Notes: generated by a model not told the origin, from the letters alone. A stretch of DNA of 60,873 nucleotides from Lingula anatina (GCF_001039355.2 NW_019775488.1:293625-354497); one strand, 5' to 3'; counted from the first letter of the stretch, positions 24,201 to 38,536 are shown. Translations and numbers: made by a program.

Positions 24201-27200
24201 CGTTTCCCAATATCCGAATCTATTGTCAAACAAAGCACCTTTTATACTGAATTTTGACTAAAGCATCCACAACCATTACCTTCAGTCTCAAAATAAAAAT
24301 GGAATTCTTCATAATCAGTTCAAGAAAATAAACAATGTGCTAGAAAAAAAAAAAAAAAAAAAAAACTATAAATATGAGAAAACAGACTTACTTCTTCTGG
24401 CTCATTTCTTGCGTCCTCTCTCCTCTCCGGGTTAACATCCAGCGTCTTCTCTACGGCTCCTAATGCGCCCTCTTCTTCCTTATAGTACTTGATTAAATAT
24501 CTGTCGATATGACGAGTGAAGGAAATTGGGGAATGCCACGTCAGCAGGACACTTCCCGTCTCATTCTGCTTGACCAGTACTCTTTGTGGGCGTCCTGGAT
24601 CTGGAAGATTAAAGATGGAATGTTATGCATAGCTGCATGCAGGGCGTTTCTCAGGATTGGGGAGGCACAGTCCATCTATACCTATTTTTTTCCAAAATTA
24701 TCACTTGTAATTTCCTACAAAATTTCAGGGAGTCCAAGCCTTTGTAAAAAAAAAAAATAAAGAAAGAAATAAAAATTCACAAGCTGTCCAGCCATCTTTG
24801 AAAATATTGGCTGTCTCATAATGCCTTCCAATTAACGGCTGAGCGATTCACTGGCAGTCTACATTGTTCACCTCTGGTCCTACAACTGCATCCAGTTAAA
24901 TTTTTTTTTGACCCTAGATTTTTCAAATTTTGTGAATTTAGTGGTTTGACATGGCTATTCTAGGGGAGGATCCAGAGATATTTTCTGACAGTCTTCCAAA
25001 TTATCTTTGTTGATCCATCCTCCATTTTTGACAGAAAACATTGAATGCCCGAAAATGTGAACTTGAAAATCTGACCGTCTTCCGGAAGACCCAGAAGACG
25101 GCCTAAATCTGCCCCTGTATTCAAATTTTCAAAAGTTTTATTCAGACAAGTGAGCCCTGAGATATAGACCTGCTGATTTTAGGATACTGATGGTTTAAAA
25201 GGCTAGTAATAAGCTAAAAAGTTTATGGCACCGACTGCTAAGGTGTGCAAATTTTTTTCAACAAAAACTGATTAAAACCTGTGTTGAGAAAACTAATTTT
25301 TTCAACAAATCACTCCATTGATAATCATTAAAGTTATTTTTATGATGAGAAAATCCATTACTTGAAACATCTGTGATCACGCTTTGTTGTACACTCTCTT
25401 CTCCTTCCCCCTTAGATGTATGAGCTACCACTCTCACTGTATAGTCTGTGTATGGTTCTGTGAAAGAAACAAAAATACCCTCAGTAATAATTCTTTTTAT
25501 TATAATAAATGCTCAGATGTAAATATTTCTTTGTGCACTGACATAAAAGTAAAAGAAAATTCTTCAGATGTTTTTTGATTTTCAGTATTGTGAGAAAATT
25601 GTTTTTTTGAGATTAAAGAAATTAGGCAAAGGATAATGACAACAATAACAATAGAAATCATCAAATCACATTTACATCAAACAATGCAAGGTTTAATTGG
25701 TTACAAACTTTTAAAATCTTTAAAAAAAAAAGGAAACTAACTGTAACAGTTTAACACTTATAAAAACTCTTTTGTTTCTGAAAGTCTAAAGAAATGAACA
25801 CAATCCTATTAACTTGAAGACTTGCATATTAACTATTGCCTTATAATAAAAATAAACAAATAAATAAATAACATACTCAGCCATCTTATCTTCATCGTAG
25901 GTTTAAACCCCTCCTCTACACGAATAGTTTCCGCCTTGGTTTGTCCAATCCTATTCCCTGAGGAGTCGGTCTCATTCCAACGTACTTTGTAACTTGTAAT
26001 GATCCCGTTAGGCTCTGTGGGTATTACCCAGGCCACGACAAAAGACGTAGACGTCTGATTACTGATGTCGGTTATACGAGGTCTGTTTGGGACTGTAAAG
26101 ATGAAAAATGAAAGTTTTAAACCTTGATTTCTACTGTTACAAGACACAGACGGTTTGGGGCTGAAAAAAGGAATTAAATATGCCACCATTAATCTTGCTA
26201 GTAACTGTAACAACAAATGCTTTATTATCTTCAATGATCATCAACAAAACTAACCCACAAATTTTTAAAGCCTCTGTAAAAGTAAAATAAAACAAGAAAG
26301 ATAAAATATCAAAACAAATATTCATTATACATAAATATGCAATAAATATATTTAAAAAAATCATTATCTGCTAACTGAAATAGTCCATCAATAGCCATAT
26401 TATCTTAGTATCCATACATTTTTTGGGTTACCATCTGCTAAGTAAATCATATTGTGTAATAACCTGATCAACACCTGGACATGGCTTGTTGGTAAATTAC
26501 TAAGGACAATTCACTTTGACTTAAAATATGCTTTAACGTTCTTCACTAATCACTGATTTGGTGAAAAATGTGTAAAAGGACATTAAATTAAACTTAAATA
26601 CACTGATAATTAAGTTATAAAATAACGCATTGTTTTATTTCTACCGATCACATTTCTGCAACATAAAATTGCGTTTTTTAGAATTACATTACTTTATACA
26701 TATCAAAATAGCATTGTGACAGTCATTCATGGAAGCATTTAACAAAATACGCACACACATAAAATGGGTTCCGAGGCAGTCCAGTTTGGAGCACTGTATT
26801 TAAATAAGTCACCACCCAAGCACAAGCCCCTCTGTGCACAACTGTTTAGTCAACTTATTTTAAATATAAATTTTAAACTGTATACACCATTCATATCTGA
26901 ATTTTTCAGAGGGGACATTGTAGTTACGCAGTCAATTACCTGTGGAGAGAGGGGGGGGGGGGTGTTCTCGAAAAAACCTGTATCGGGAGAGATACCAGCA
27001 GTCCCAATAAAGCTTTTTTCAAAGGCCCTATACCATTTCGTATCCTTCCCTCCTAGTAAGTGACTGTATAGTGAATGCTACCTGTGAGCCTTGTTTCAAT
27101 AACTGACAACATGCAATCCAGCAATTCTCAACCAATCTGATTGTAGAAATTTACTTTGAAATGTCATAAAGACTGTTGAGAGCTTGATATCTTCCTATCT

Positions 27201-30092
27201 TGCAGTGCACTCTATTAACAGCAGTCTTTTTTTTTCTTGTTTAAAAAATTTTGTACAACATAACACTGGGTAACAGTTCATTGCAACATTAATAAAACAT
27301 GATATGCAATTTTTTTTCACGATAAATCACACTAAAGAACACAAAAGATAAAAGAGATAACCAAACATCGCTTAGAACAATTCCAAAATACATCATACAT
27401 GCTCATGAAGTCAATGTTAAAATAATTGTTACACTTAAAATCACATACTGCCAATATTCAATGACAATGCAGTTTTTCTTCAAAAATTTGCAACATAAAT
27501 ACTCCCTTCTGTAAAAATAAATACATCTAGAAAAATGATAACAATGTGGAAAAGGCACTTTTATACAACAATTTTTATTACCTGCTAATGAATCCCATAA
27601 ATAGAAGAGGTGCAAAAAGAGCACAATATAATTCCAATGGTGACTTAAAAATAACAGAGCCTCTATGACACAATACAAATTCATACGCATGAACTGACAT
27701 TCTAAAATATTAATGTCATTCTATATCAGGGGCGGATCCAGAAATATTATCTGACAGTCTTCCATATTATAGGCCTATATATTTATAATTCTGACCGTCT
27801 TCCGACAGAAAAAAATAGATACCCGTCAATGTAAACTTGAAAATCTGACCGTCTTCCGGAAGACCCAGAAGACGGCCTAAATCCGCCCCTGTATATTCAG
27901 TTCAAATGTCATTTTGATGTAATGTTTAGTAGACGCTCCCCATTTTTGTGAAAAAAGACGATTTTACAGTCAATTCTTGTATGCCATCCTGGCCAAAATA
28001 ACATATAAACAAAGCAGATATGCCACCTATCAATAATATGTTTGTTTGTTTTTTTTACATAAGATATGGACCAGTAACACAAATGCCATAAAACGTGGCA
28101 CAACACCACATTGCAAACAATCTCTTAGAAACAAATAGTTTCATTCCTTGGAGGGTAAAATACATGAACAGATTCTTAAAGTGTCCACCTATGGGAATGC
28201 GGAATGAGTTTTTTTTTTTTTTTTTTTTTTTTCATTTTCGGTGCCACCTTCTCTTTAACAAAGTGCTTGCACAACATTTTATCCTGGTGCTTTTTAACTG
28301 TAGGTGGCACCACCACATATCCAAGACACTACTCTCATGAAACCAACCTTTTGGAAATATAAACTTAACCATGCTGGACACCACAAACAGCAATTCTTTT
28401 AAAACATGCTACTGACCTCCCTCGTCTGTTAAAAATATCTCTTCTGCTTTTGGGCTCTCTCCTGCCTTGTTATAGAGTTGCAAAGCGACCAGGTACCTTG
28501 TGTGCGGCTTCAGGTGGGTTATATTACAGAACTGGGGCAAAGAACAAAGCATATCGTCATATAAAACAGGGTGTGATATCGGGACTTGGCAACCAACTGC
28601 TGATTATTTATCATAAAATAAATCTTACTAAATGGATTCTTTTTGGTGCTCAGCATTGCTTTAGAAAACTTCTTTAAACCAGTAAACTTTATACTGCTGC
28701 TGTTACAATATTACAACTGAAATTTTAAATCCATATTTATAAATATGTACTTACAAGAATTATGGTTATTTAAGAAAAGGCTTAAATTCTGGTATTCCTC
28801 AAAATATCAATACTTAATCTCATCAACCGAGAGTCATTTACATATATCTTACTGGCTACTTATTAGCTTTCCCTACTTAAAAAGAACTTCAAGTACCTAT
28901 TTTATATCAATGTTAGTAGAATCTAACTATTATAGCAAGCCTTTGAACTTTGAAAGCAGAACATTAGCTGATATTCTGATTTCAGGACAAAATCACGTGC
29001 AAATCAGGCACTTCAGGAAAGAAATTCTTGAGAAGAGGTATTAGAAATGATTTCTTAGCATTCAGGTTATTCCACAACTGTACCCCTCCCCCCCCCAAAT
29101 AAATGAACATACACACACACCACATCAACTAGACTCTTTTTGCAAAAGGATTAATTTGGCTAAAGTCAAACCAAAAAAAAAAAAAATCAATCAAACAAAC
29201 AAACCAACAAAAAAGAAAAAATTGATGAGAAAATATTTGCATGAAGTTATCCAATCAATTCAATTATGTACTACAATTTTGTTGAGAAAAAAAAAAGGTT
29301 ACAACAAATCAAAACAAATTCATTAACATCAATCACTATGTGCAACAAATTCTCATAAAAATAACAACTGGGCTAAAAATTATTAGAGACCAACTGAACT
29401 GGCAATTTTATAATTCAAATGAAGCATTTTCATATTCATAAGCTGATCAGTATTCTAAGCCTTGTTAAGAACTATTTAGAGTCCTCGGACAAATGGCCGA
29501 CGTGTTCTGTGTGCCTGTAATATGGCAAGCAAGGTTGATAATAATGTTTTATTACAGGCAAAAGCCTAATCAATTGTGTTAGCTGCTTTAAGTGGACGCA
29601 AAAAATATCACATAGATTGCAACTTGCAACAGTGGTTTCACTGCATAAATAAATATATAAACAGAGGCATATTGGAAAAAAATTTTAACCAATTTTCAAA
29701 AAATACACCATCTCACATGTGACTTACAAACCCAAATTGCAAAGTGCATTTAGAAAGACAAATGTAAATGAAATTAAAGACTCAGACTCAACAATTATAA
29801 CATTCATTCATAAGACTACTAATCTATAGTGTAAATCAAAACATTTTCTGCATTTATCAGTTGTCTGGGATAACCCCCCCCCCAAAAAAAAAAAAAAAAA
29901 GTGCATTTAATGTCACACAGAAACCATCCCTATCCTTCAGCACAACCCCCACGTGTTTCACTCATTCAAAAGAAACACAAGACTGTTGTTAAAATCCAAA
30001 CCACCAAGAAAAATGTTAAATAACAAAGTAACAGTTTTCAAGTCACAGCAAGCAAGAAACACAGCATGTGCTTGGTTAGAGGTGCACACACG

Positions 30093-30133
<41 letters not shown>

Positions 30134-33100
30134 ATGCACACAGGAACACAAACACACCTTTTCATCTGGGTTAGGCACCGTAATTGGGTGCAGGTTCCCC
30201 TCTGGGTGGCGCTTATACACTATCTTATACCCCAGGAGTTCCCCGTTCAGGGTGTCGGGTGACGGATCCTGCCAGTGAAGCTGGACTGACGAATTCGTCA
30301 GGTTACGTATTTCAAGGATGGTGGGCTTAGCGAGCGGCTCTGAAGAGGAGGTATAAATACAACTGTAGCAGTGACGTGAAGATGGGTAGAGTTTTTTCCC
30401 CCAAGCTGTGTAAGTTCACACGGGCAGAAACAATCATGTTTATACTTACATGCCTTAGTATACTAGTCTGGTGCCAAATGTGTGAGAAAAAAAAGTTAAA
30501 GTGCAAAATGTTCAATAGATGGCGCTATGCTCACAGTTGGTTCTTGGGCATTCAATACCAGCAGTGTTCTTCCAAACAGATAGATAAATGTGGTAATTCC
30601 TTATATAAATATATAATTGCCATAACATTTTCTGGAGATAGTTTTTTTACTGTGACTGAGATGTAAGCATAAAGAACAGAGAAGGTATTAGGCAAATAGG
30701 AAGTGATTAGTCTTGGCTTCGTTAACATTTATTAGGTGGCAGTCAAAGAGAAATGCATTGTGACAAAACTTCACACTGCACTGAGTGCAAATTTCCAGCA
30801 TGCAAATGACTTTAAAAAAGGGAGAAAGAAAAACAATCGGCTTTTATGTGTTATTAAGAGGAATTATCAATTTAGTAGAAATGTAAGAAAGATATCTATG
30901 GGTATATTAAATTACCATTCAGGTCAAAATCAATACAAAAAGATCTGAAAAATCCCTGAATGACTTACCATTCATAAAATGCTATTACATACTGTTTACA
31001 TTGCATACATGTATACCTTTTCTTCATTCTCTAAGTACCTGAGTATCCCAAAATGAGACCTTTTTTCCCCCCAATTCTATCAATTCATAAACTAATCATA
31101 AAAAGATTCAATTCCTCAATATGACTTTCTCCCTTGGTCATTTAATACCATCAATAACTGAAGCATCATTAAGTATATTTAAGACACCCATTAGTGCTTT
31201 CTACAGGAAAAAAGAAAATGTTTCACATGTTAAAATCAAAAGGAATTTAAGGGATCTTCAGTCAATTCTGAAGTCTCCTACTGTAATAGTACATGCTGTG
31301 CAGTTTTTAGTGCCTGTAAGAAATACACATAATTAGTAAGAAATATTCCGATGCAATGAAAAAGTGAATTTAACAATAAAATAAAAATGTCAATAGGGAT
31401 TGAGGAACCTGATTTTCATAATGATAATATTAGTTATATTATATCGATCACTTTTTTGAAAAGTAATATATATTAAAGCATGTGGAGTAAACTTCACATC
31501 AGTCTTGGTAACTTTTGCGTAGGACTTGTACCTTTCTAACAGATGTGAAATTAACCCATCATGCTTTACACAGCTAAATTGTTAGTAATAATTGTGTGCA
31601 TAGGGCAATGTGCCATCATATGAAATCACTCTGTGACCTGCATAAACAGTGTAAGGCTTCACTTTAAATTTGTGAACTATTTGTCAATAAAATAATAAAA
31701 ATAATTATAATAAACATTTAAAAATAAGTTATCAAATTTTCTGAATTTTCTTTCACTCATGTTAACTTTACTATTACCTTGAAAGAAACTATTTCTTGTA
31801 AAAAATATACTAACTTCAAGTATGATATTTCTGTTTTGAAGAAGATTAAGAACATTTCAAGTACATTTGGATGACAAATTAAAATATTAAACTTTATATC
31901 TCAAGTTTTCTTTCACTAAAAATCTTCCTAAAATCACCACTCTTCAAATGTTTTAATCTTACTGCAGGAGATCTTCGTCTTATAACAAGAATAATATATC
32001 CAGCTTATATAAAATAAATATATATAAGAAATAAATGTCTGTCGCAAGTTCTTAAAATAAGTAAGATAGTTAAAAACACAATGTTTAAAATATAAATAAT
32101 ATAAACTACTAAAAAAATAAAATAATCAGTTAAAATTAAAACTTCAAATCACTAATAGGACAAAACTCCTAAAAAAGTCGGACATCTGAGTTCAAACACA
32201 AAAACCAGGGGTTAAAAGCATCTTCAACCACCTACCGTCCTCAGCCGTCTGAACTTCAGTCTCCTCACTGGCGCTGCTGTTCCCTATTTCATTGATGGCG
32301 GAAACGCGGACCACGTAATTTCTGTACGGTCTGATGATACCAGCAGACGATATCAAAATATTTGACAGGTTGGAGGTGGCATGCACCTGGAAGGAGATGG
32401 CGTTTTCCCAATTTCCGCCCCTGAAATGAAAAATTATGGAAAAAATGTAAAAATATTTTACACTTATGAAGACAATTGTCAATATAAACTCACATAGAAT
32501 TTTTGACTTTGTCTGAAAAAAATTGGATTGCTTACAAAAGAGTGAAAAGTGGACTCTGCAACATAGCTCTTCAGGCGCTTTTAAATTACAAATTACTATT
32601 TTCGATGAAATGTAGTTGAAAAAACTAAATGGGCGGGTGTACTTGAGAGTAAAAGTACTACAAATAAAAATTATATCAAGATAAACTCTAAGGGCTAAGA
32701 CTTAAAAAAAAAAAGAAAAAGAGGAAGCAGCCACTAAATTTCTCAGTTAACATATTAGTAGTCGACTAAAATTCAAATCCTAAGTCTTTGCCAAGAAATA
32801 TTTTTGACTTATTTTGTTTTGTAACAAGGGGCCCCAGATATTCTCTCTTCACCTACCTCTGTATGACATGGACATTGTAATATTTAATTGGGCTGTTGTT
32901 ACTTAGTGCACTGGCTGTGAATGTCACATGAAAGGACCTGGACTGGATGTTCGATATTATTGGTTTCCCTGGTGGGCTTGGCACATCTGTATAAAAGAAA
33001 GTGCAAAAGAACTTCACCTTTTCACACAACCAATATTTATTTTTTCCTGGATTTAAATTTTAACTTTTGGCAACCGGATAAGCAAATTTTTGAGTTACAC

Positions 33101-33877
33101 AAAAAGTTTTCATTTTTTGTTCTTTTTGCTGGATGTCAAAACTAGTGCAGAATGACTGTATTGCTGCCATTTTTTTTTTTGAAAAATAAAAAAAGATATC
33201 ACCACCAACTGTTACAGAATGATAAAGTGTTCTGTACTTCTTGAACTAAATATACAAGTAAAACCTTGGCAAAACAAAATTGTGTTTAATCTGTCAAACC
33301 ACCTTGTATAGTGAGCAGTAGTGTCGAGTTCGCCATCAGTGTATCATTGCCACTAGTATACTCCACGTAGCACTTGTACTGTCCACTGTCCTCCATCACC
33401 ACAGAATTTAATCTCAGCGAGAAATCTGCCTCGATGATGGTAATCCTTTCTTGGGCTTTCGGGTCAGTGCCAGCAGTGCTAGTGACACCTATATTTGACC
33501 AGGAAAGAAGAGACTGAGTCCCTTTGAACCATAGGACTTGATCAATGTTGGCCCTGTTGATGCCGCCATGATCACATGGTAAAGTTACTACACTTCCTCT
33601 GCGACTTTTAATGACTTTGTTTTCTAGAAAAAGAAAAGATGGGATACTGTCTTAAGATATTGGTGAAATATCATAATAGCTGTAAATCATTTTCATATTT
33701 AATTTATTACAATGGCTGTTAATAATAACATATAAAAAATTAATTCTAGATAGATAACAGATTTAATATTCAATAATATATAATTTTATTTTCTTAACAT
33801 ATGGTGACATACTTACCAGCTTTGCATAGGAAAACAAAGAAGCACAGCAACAATGGGAGGTAAATAGCGCTCTCCAT
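14955..33877 (-). CDS. Receptor-type protein tyrosine phosphatase (Ig-FN3x4-TM-D1-D2)
   Basis: Membrane enzyme that removes phosphate from tyrosines and senses outside cues. Coding exons, all joined in phase to 1252 aa: 33877-33817, 33623-33303, 32986-32857, 32420-32236, 30339-30158, 28531-28417, 26092-25877, 25457-25362, 24600-24392, 23743-23608, 23356-23242, 22872-22790, 22260-22163, 21904-21811, 20999-20929, 20624-20490, 20217-20062, 19477-19323, 19055-18920, 18360-18208, 18004-17911, 17518-17442, 17137-17006, 16639-16505, 16111-15966, 15606-15471, 15146-14955. Signal peptide 1-20, Ig about 21-127 (DSGQYKC), four FN3 128-550, membrane helix about 560-587. D1 has KNRY, WPD (Asp820) and [10 protein letters not shown] (Cys852), so it should be active. 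D2 reads WPE and VIDKEGGSVAG, with Asp1143 at the Cys place, so it is probably a pseudophosphatase, as in PTPRG/PTPRZ D2. Ig plus four FN3 matches the R2B class (PTPRK/M/T/U) without its MAM domain. Orthology is unresolved. Confidence 0.93.
15208..15239. repeat. (AAT)n microsatellite
   Basis: About ten AAT units just upstream (plus-strand right) of the last phosphatase exon, within its final intron. Confidence 0.85.
16212..16406. mobile_element. Palindromic MITE in phosphatase intron
   Basis: Inverted ends: GGCCCCAGTTTTAC on the left against the complement of GGCCCCGGTTTCAC on the right. They are followed by matching inner arms (acttaagtcagttccctggc / gccagggaacctgacttaag). A poly(A) run of about 24 bases interrupts the left arm. 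No coding capacity and no certain target duplication. Confidence 0.65.
18779..18905. repeat. Minisatellite beside phosphatase exon 19
   Basis: Three tandem units of about 42-55 bases built on 'gtgtgttaggtgtgac' and 'ttgtgacatgaaattg'. The last is followed within about 20 bases by the 5' splice site at 18920. The third unit is expanded by a run of about 12 G. Confidence 0.7.
21049..21378. mobile_element. Nested MITEs in phosphatase intron
   Basis: The outer element has ends GCATTCAGTACAGTGGACTA / complement of GCATTCAGAACAGCAGACTA and inner blocks 'gtgggtcggccatatttgat'. It is flanked by TAG on both sides. Inside its right end lies a second element, 21221-21366, with 23-base inverted ends starting GGCTCCGTATCTC. 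This inner element is bounded by the 3-bp repeat CTG. A relative of the outer element at 48206-48442 ends 'gttctgaatgcgctc' with no insertion, confirming the nesting. Confidence 0.75.
22069..22123. repeat. (CA)n / (UG)n tract downstream of phosphatase exon 13
   Basis: Dinucleotide repeat with short interruptions. On the transcript it reads (UG)n and begins about 40 bases after the exon 13 donor (22162). Confidence 0.9.
23173..23238 (-). pseudogene. Partial copy of the transmembrane exon
   Basis: Directly downstream (in gene sense) of the real membrane-spanning exon 23356-23242. This stretch repeats about 65 bases of it: gcaattgctgcagtagcag, then an attgtcattgt...attgta core. Read in the same frame it is open and hydrophobic ([21 protein letters not shown]). 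No clean acceptor precedes it and the sequence after it, ATAAGTAAG, is a poor donor. It is therefore probably a dead exon duplicate, though cryptic use is conceivable. Confidence 0.6.
23743..24045 (-). repeat. Minisatellite that repeats the exon 10 splice acceptor
   Basis: Seven units with a period of 45-47 bases. In gene sense each carries a 'cctatttcagtatgctc'-like string. The last unit is the true 3' splice site of phosphatase exon 10 (cctatttcag, then tttgctctgc). Unit marks 'actgaaat' start at 23743, 23788, 23833, 23878 (variant), 23925, 23972 and 24018. Confidence 0.8.
24961..25117 (-). mobile_element. MITE, CAGGGGCGGAT family, copy 2
   Basis: 157 bases in a phosphatase intron, in the opposite orientation to copy 1. 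It shares the subterminal 'accgtcttccggaagaccc' block. Exact 5-bp flanking repeats tattc (24956-24960 and 25118-25122). Confidence 0.85.
27727..27891 (-). mobile_element. MITE, CAGGGGCGGAT family, copy 3
   Basis: 165 bases with intact CAGGGGCGGAT ... ATCCGCCCCTG ends and exact 5-bp flanking repeats tatat (27722-27726 and 27892-27896). Best-preserved copy in the window, in a phosphatase intron. Confidence 0.88.
30094..30129. repeat. (CA)n / (UG)n tract downstream of phosphatase exon 5
   Basis: About 18 dinucleotide units. On the transcript it is a (UG)n tract starting about 29 bases after the exon 5 donor, which itself reads gtgtgtttgt. Confidence 0.9.
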
Positions 33878-34704
33878 TGTTGGCAAGTCTGCTTGGTACC
33901 TTTGCTAGACACTCGCAATATTTCTGGTCTTCTACATCTAAAAAGGAATTGAAAAAATCCAAAAATAACATTCAGATACAAATAAATAAATAAATAAATA
34001 AATAAATAAAAAATAATAAATAAATATATCACTTGATATTTTGACAATTTTTTTTCAGAGCTGAGAAAAAATAAATTAGATCAGTGGAAGTTAACTAAGT
34101 ATACAAATATTTAGAAGACTCAAATATTAACACTGGTCCTCTACACAAATATTATTGCAAAGCTGTCTCTCTATAAAAAATTTGAAAAAGTACGCATACA
34201 CGTAAAAGGTTTTTAAATTATTTGATATAACCAACCTTTTAATGTTTACATGTCATGGTTATTAAAAAATTATTTTAGGTCAGGCATGAATTAGAGTCCA
34301 TCATCAAACTTCATCAATTTCTGTCAATTTCTAATCTAATGTTTCTCTCAATCAATCAATTAAAAAAAATCTAAATCTATTACCACTTTAAAATTAGCCC
34401 TACATAACTTTGATAATCAGATAATAAATTAGCAATATCATCTTGTAAGTAAAATCATACTGATATTGCACCAAACTACATATCTTAAAATAAATAAATA
34501 AAATGACACTAAAAAATAAGGAAGTGACTTTCCACTAAAATGCTTGCAATACTCCATATCATTTTAGTTTGGATCACGGCAAATCAAAACCTAAATGCCA
34601 CAGGCCCTTTAATATACATATCATATACATGCTCCACATGGATGAGAAACTGATAAATTTCTTGATAAACAAACTGTCTGCTTTGTTAACATTATGTTGA
34701 CTTA

Positions 34705-34961
34705 GGCTTCGTTCACATGCAATGTCTATTTTCTAAATTCTATTTTCTATTCGCGCTATCTTATGATCACGGTCTGTGCACTGAATATCCCGCCGCGTAA
34801 TTACTGGCAGCGCGAGCCAGTTACTTATAGTAACTTATAGTAACTGGCTCGCGCTGCCAGTAATTACGCGGCGGGATATTCAGTGCACAGACCGTGATCA
34901 TAAGACATGCCACAAATAGAAAATAGAATTTAGAAAATAGACATTGCATGTGAACGAAGCC
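34705..34961. mobile_element. Near-perfect 257-base palindrome, Harbinger-like MITE
   Basis: Arms of about 120 bases begin GGCTTCGTTCACATGCAATG and are almost identical, with a short central turn 'ttatagtaacttatagtaa' and one unmatched block. It is flanked by TTA on both sides (34702-34704 and 34962-34964). A 3-bp TTA/TWA target fits PIF/Harbinger elements. It lies in the intron before the signal-peptide exon of the phosphatase gene. Confidence 0.85.
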
Positions 34962-35899
34962 TTAGTGCTTGAATGTGGCAGCCATCTGTACTTAATTTAA
35001 AACACCCTTTGGTGCTCTTTCAGAATCTCTCTCAGACTCAAATCTGTATTTGTTAATTATACAGTATCTGGAAAATGAACACAGTGAAATGTTTAGAAAG
35101 CAAGCAGGGCTAATATTGTTTATATAAACATATAACTTTTTCTTTGCTCTATATTATTTCTGTAAGGCCATCACTATCTGTGTTTTCTTCAGCAATGGGT
35201 ATACATTTTTAAGAGTCATGATTTGTGATTAGGCATATATATTTCAATTAAAAGCATTAAGCAAAGCACCAAAAGTAGTCTTAGTATTTCCTATCGTACC
35301 CTTCATTATTATAAAAATTGCTGGCAACAGGCTTGATGATTGTACTTTTAGCCTAGTAAGTGTGTTTAAAATACTCAACAGCATATTATTCAACAAGACT
35401 TATAACTGTCCAATAAACAGTGCCGGTATAGGGCCTATACATTCTTTATCTTTATTCATCACTGTCCATTTTGTTTATTTACTTTCTTTATACTGAAAAG
35501 AAAGCGAGACAAACAATTTAAGGAAGCGAGCCTGAGACTATTTATATTTGAACATCTCGATGTTTACTTTAGTAACAAGATATCCGTGTTAAAGAACCAC
35601 GTTTTGTTCCTATAGTTTATATATAAAGCACCAAGAAGTCAATAAATGGCCACAATTAAAGGGTATAAGTAAATGGACCGATTTCGTCACACTCGAAAAA
35701 CCTCGGTCAAATCAATAAGAACCTGTGCAAGATTATATCAACTATCACATCTTCTACAGAGTCTTCCTGTTTCAATTTCTTTGCAAGTTATTAGCAACAA
35801 GAAATCTACTTACAGTACTTTTTTCAATTAAAAAACCAGTCTAAGCTTTATGTGTAATTCAATTCTCTTAAATAAATGCATTAGCGGCACATTTCTTAC

Positions 35900-36045
35900 C
35901 TTAAATGTACACCAACAGGTCCATTTATTCGTCAGGAAATCATCAACTGGTTTCAGCCATGATTCATCCTTAGCGACCTTCACCTTGGCTTCAATGCAAT
36001 TATCACATTGTGGAGGTTGTAGTCACAACTAACACAATTTGAACA
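35900..36045 (-). other. Candidate non-coding 5' exon of phosphatase gene
   Basis: A good donor (aag, then gtaagaa) ends at 35900 on the minus strand. The signal-peptide exon has an acceptor at 33938 (ttttag), so an upstream leader exon is required. This is the best donor I found in the 2 kb before it. The 5' limit is a guess. Confidence 0.35.
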
Positions 36046-36747
36046 GACTCGCATTGTAAAATCCATGCTAATAAAAAACATTTGATCCCCTACATTTCCC
36101 ATCATTTCTGCATTTTTCGAAGGCATTTCTTATTACGTGCAAGTTTCTATACTAATACCACTATACTAATGATTGTATTGCCCAAAAGGGTCCACCCCTT
36201 AAAAAAACAAAAAATGCTCTAGATAAAAAATTAAAAAACAATTTTGAAAATTGTAGATGGGTAAATAGCAGGGGGATTTGATTTAAAAGGTATATTAATT
36301 CAGCAAAAAATTGTCAATATGAACTCATTTTCAAGGCGAAGTATTTTTACATGTGTATGAAACTGAACTCTAAAAGGAATTTATTCAAGATTAAATCCTT
36401 ACATTTATGAAATAGAATGTACCTTTTTTTTTTGCATCCATTGACAATGAAAATAATAAAACTTAGTGGAGAAAACAATTTTAATGTACCTAATAATTAT
36501 GCAATAATGTTACGAAGCAGAAAAATATTTCTAACATTTTTTCTCCATTTTATTTCCAAAATTATATTGCAAGAGTAGTCTGTACAATCTAGTTTCTTAA
36601 AACTTTTTGTAACTGTCCAGGTTTTGATCAACCCCATATATTGTTAAAGGTGTACAACAAAAAACAAAAGATTTCTGATTATTTGACATCATTTATTGAT
36701 TTTCAAATATGTTTGTTTTATACACAAAGTTCATTTTTTTGCTTCAC

Positions 36748-36753
36748 TTTATT
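36748..36753 (-). terminator. Poly(A) signal of RPS23
   Basis: AATAAA on the minus strand, 14-19 bases after the RPS23 stop, giving the very short 3' UTR usual for ribosomal protein mRNAs. A second hexamer lies at 36692-36697. Confidence 0.5.
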
Positions 36754-36766
36754 TTCTACAGTCTCT

Positions 36767-38496
<1,730 letters not shown>

Positions 38497-38516
38497 GATG
38501 GCGGAGTATGATGGTC

Positions 38517-38522
38517 GAAGAG
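38517..38522 (-). promoter_or_regulatory. Candidate 5' TOP start of RPS23 mRNA
   Basis: Minus-strand CTCTTC about 21 bases before the RPS23 ATG. Ribosomal protein mRNAs begin with C and a pyrimidine run that places their translation under mTOR control. Only position and composition support this. Confidence 0.4.
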
Positions 38523-38526
38523 ACCG

Positions 38527-38536
38527 GTCACGTGGG
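38527..38536. promoter_or_regulatory. CLEAR-like E-box in shared promoter
   Basis: GTCACGTGGG matches the core of the CLEAR site (GTCACGTGAC) bound by TFEB/MITF-type factors, which drive lysosome and V-ATPase genes. It lies between the RPS23 and ATP6AP1 start codons, 47-56 bases before the latter. A perfect split palindrome ATCTCGC-5-GCGAGAT follows at 38541-38559. Confidence 0.5.

Noticed and set aside
29953-30278. Several frames with His-Thr or Cys-Val runs
   Set aside because: They are translations of the (CA)n tract next to phosphatase exon 5.
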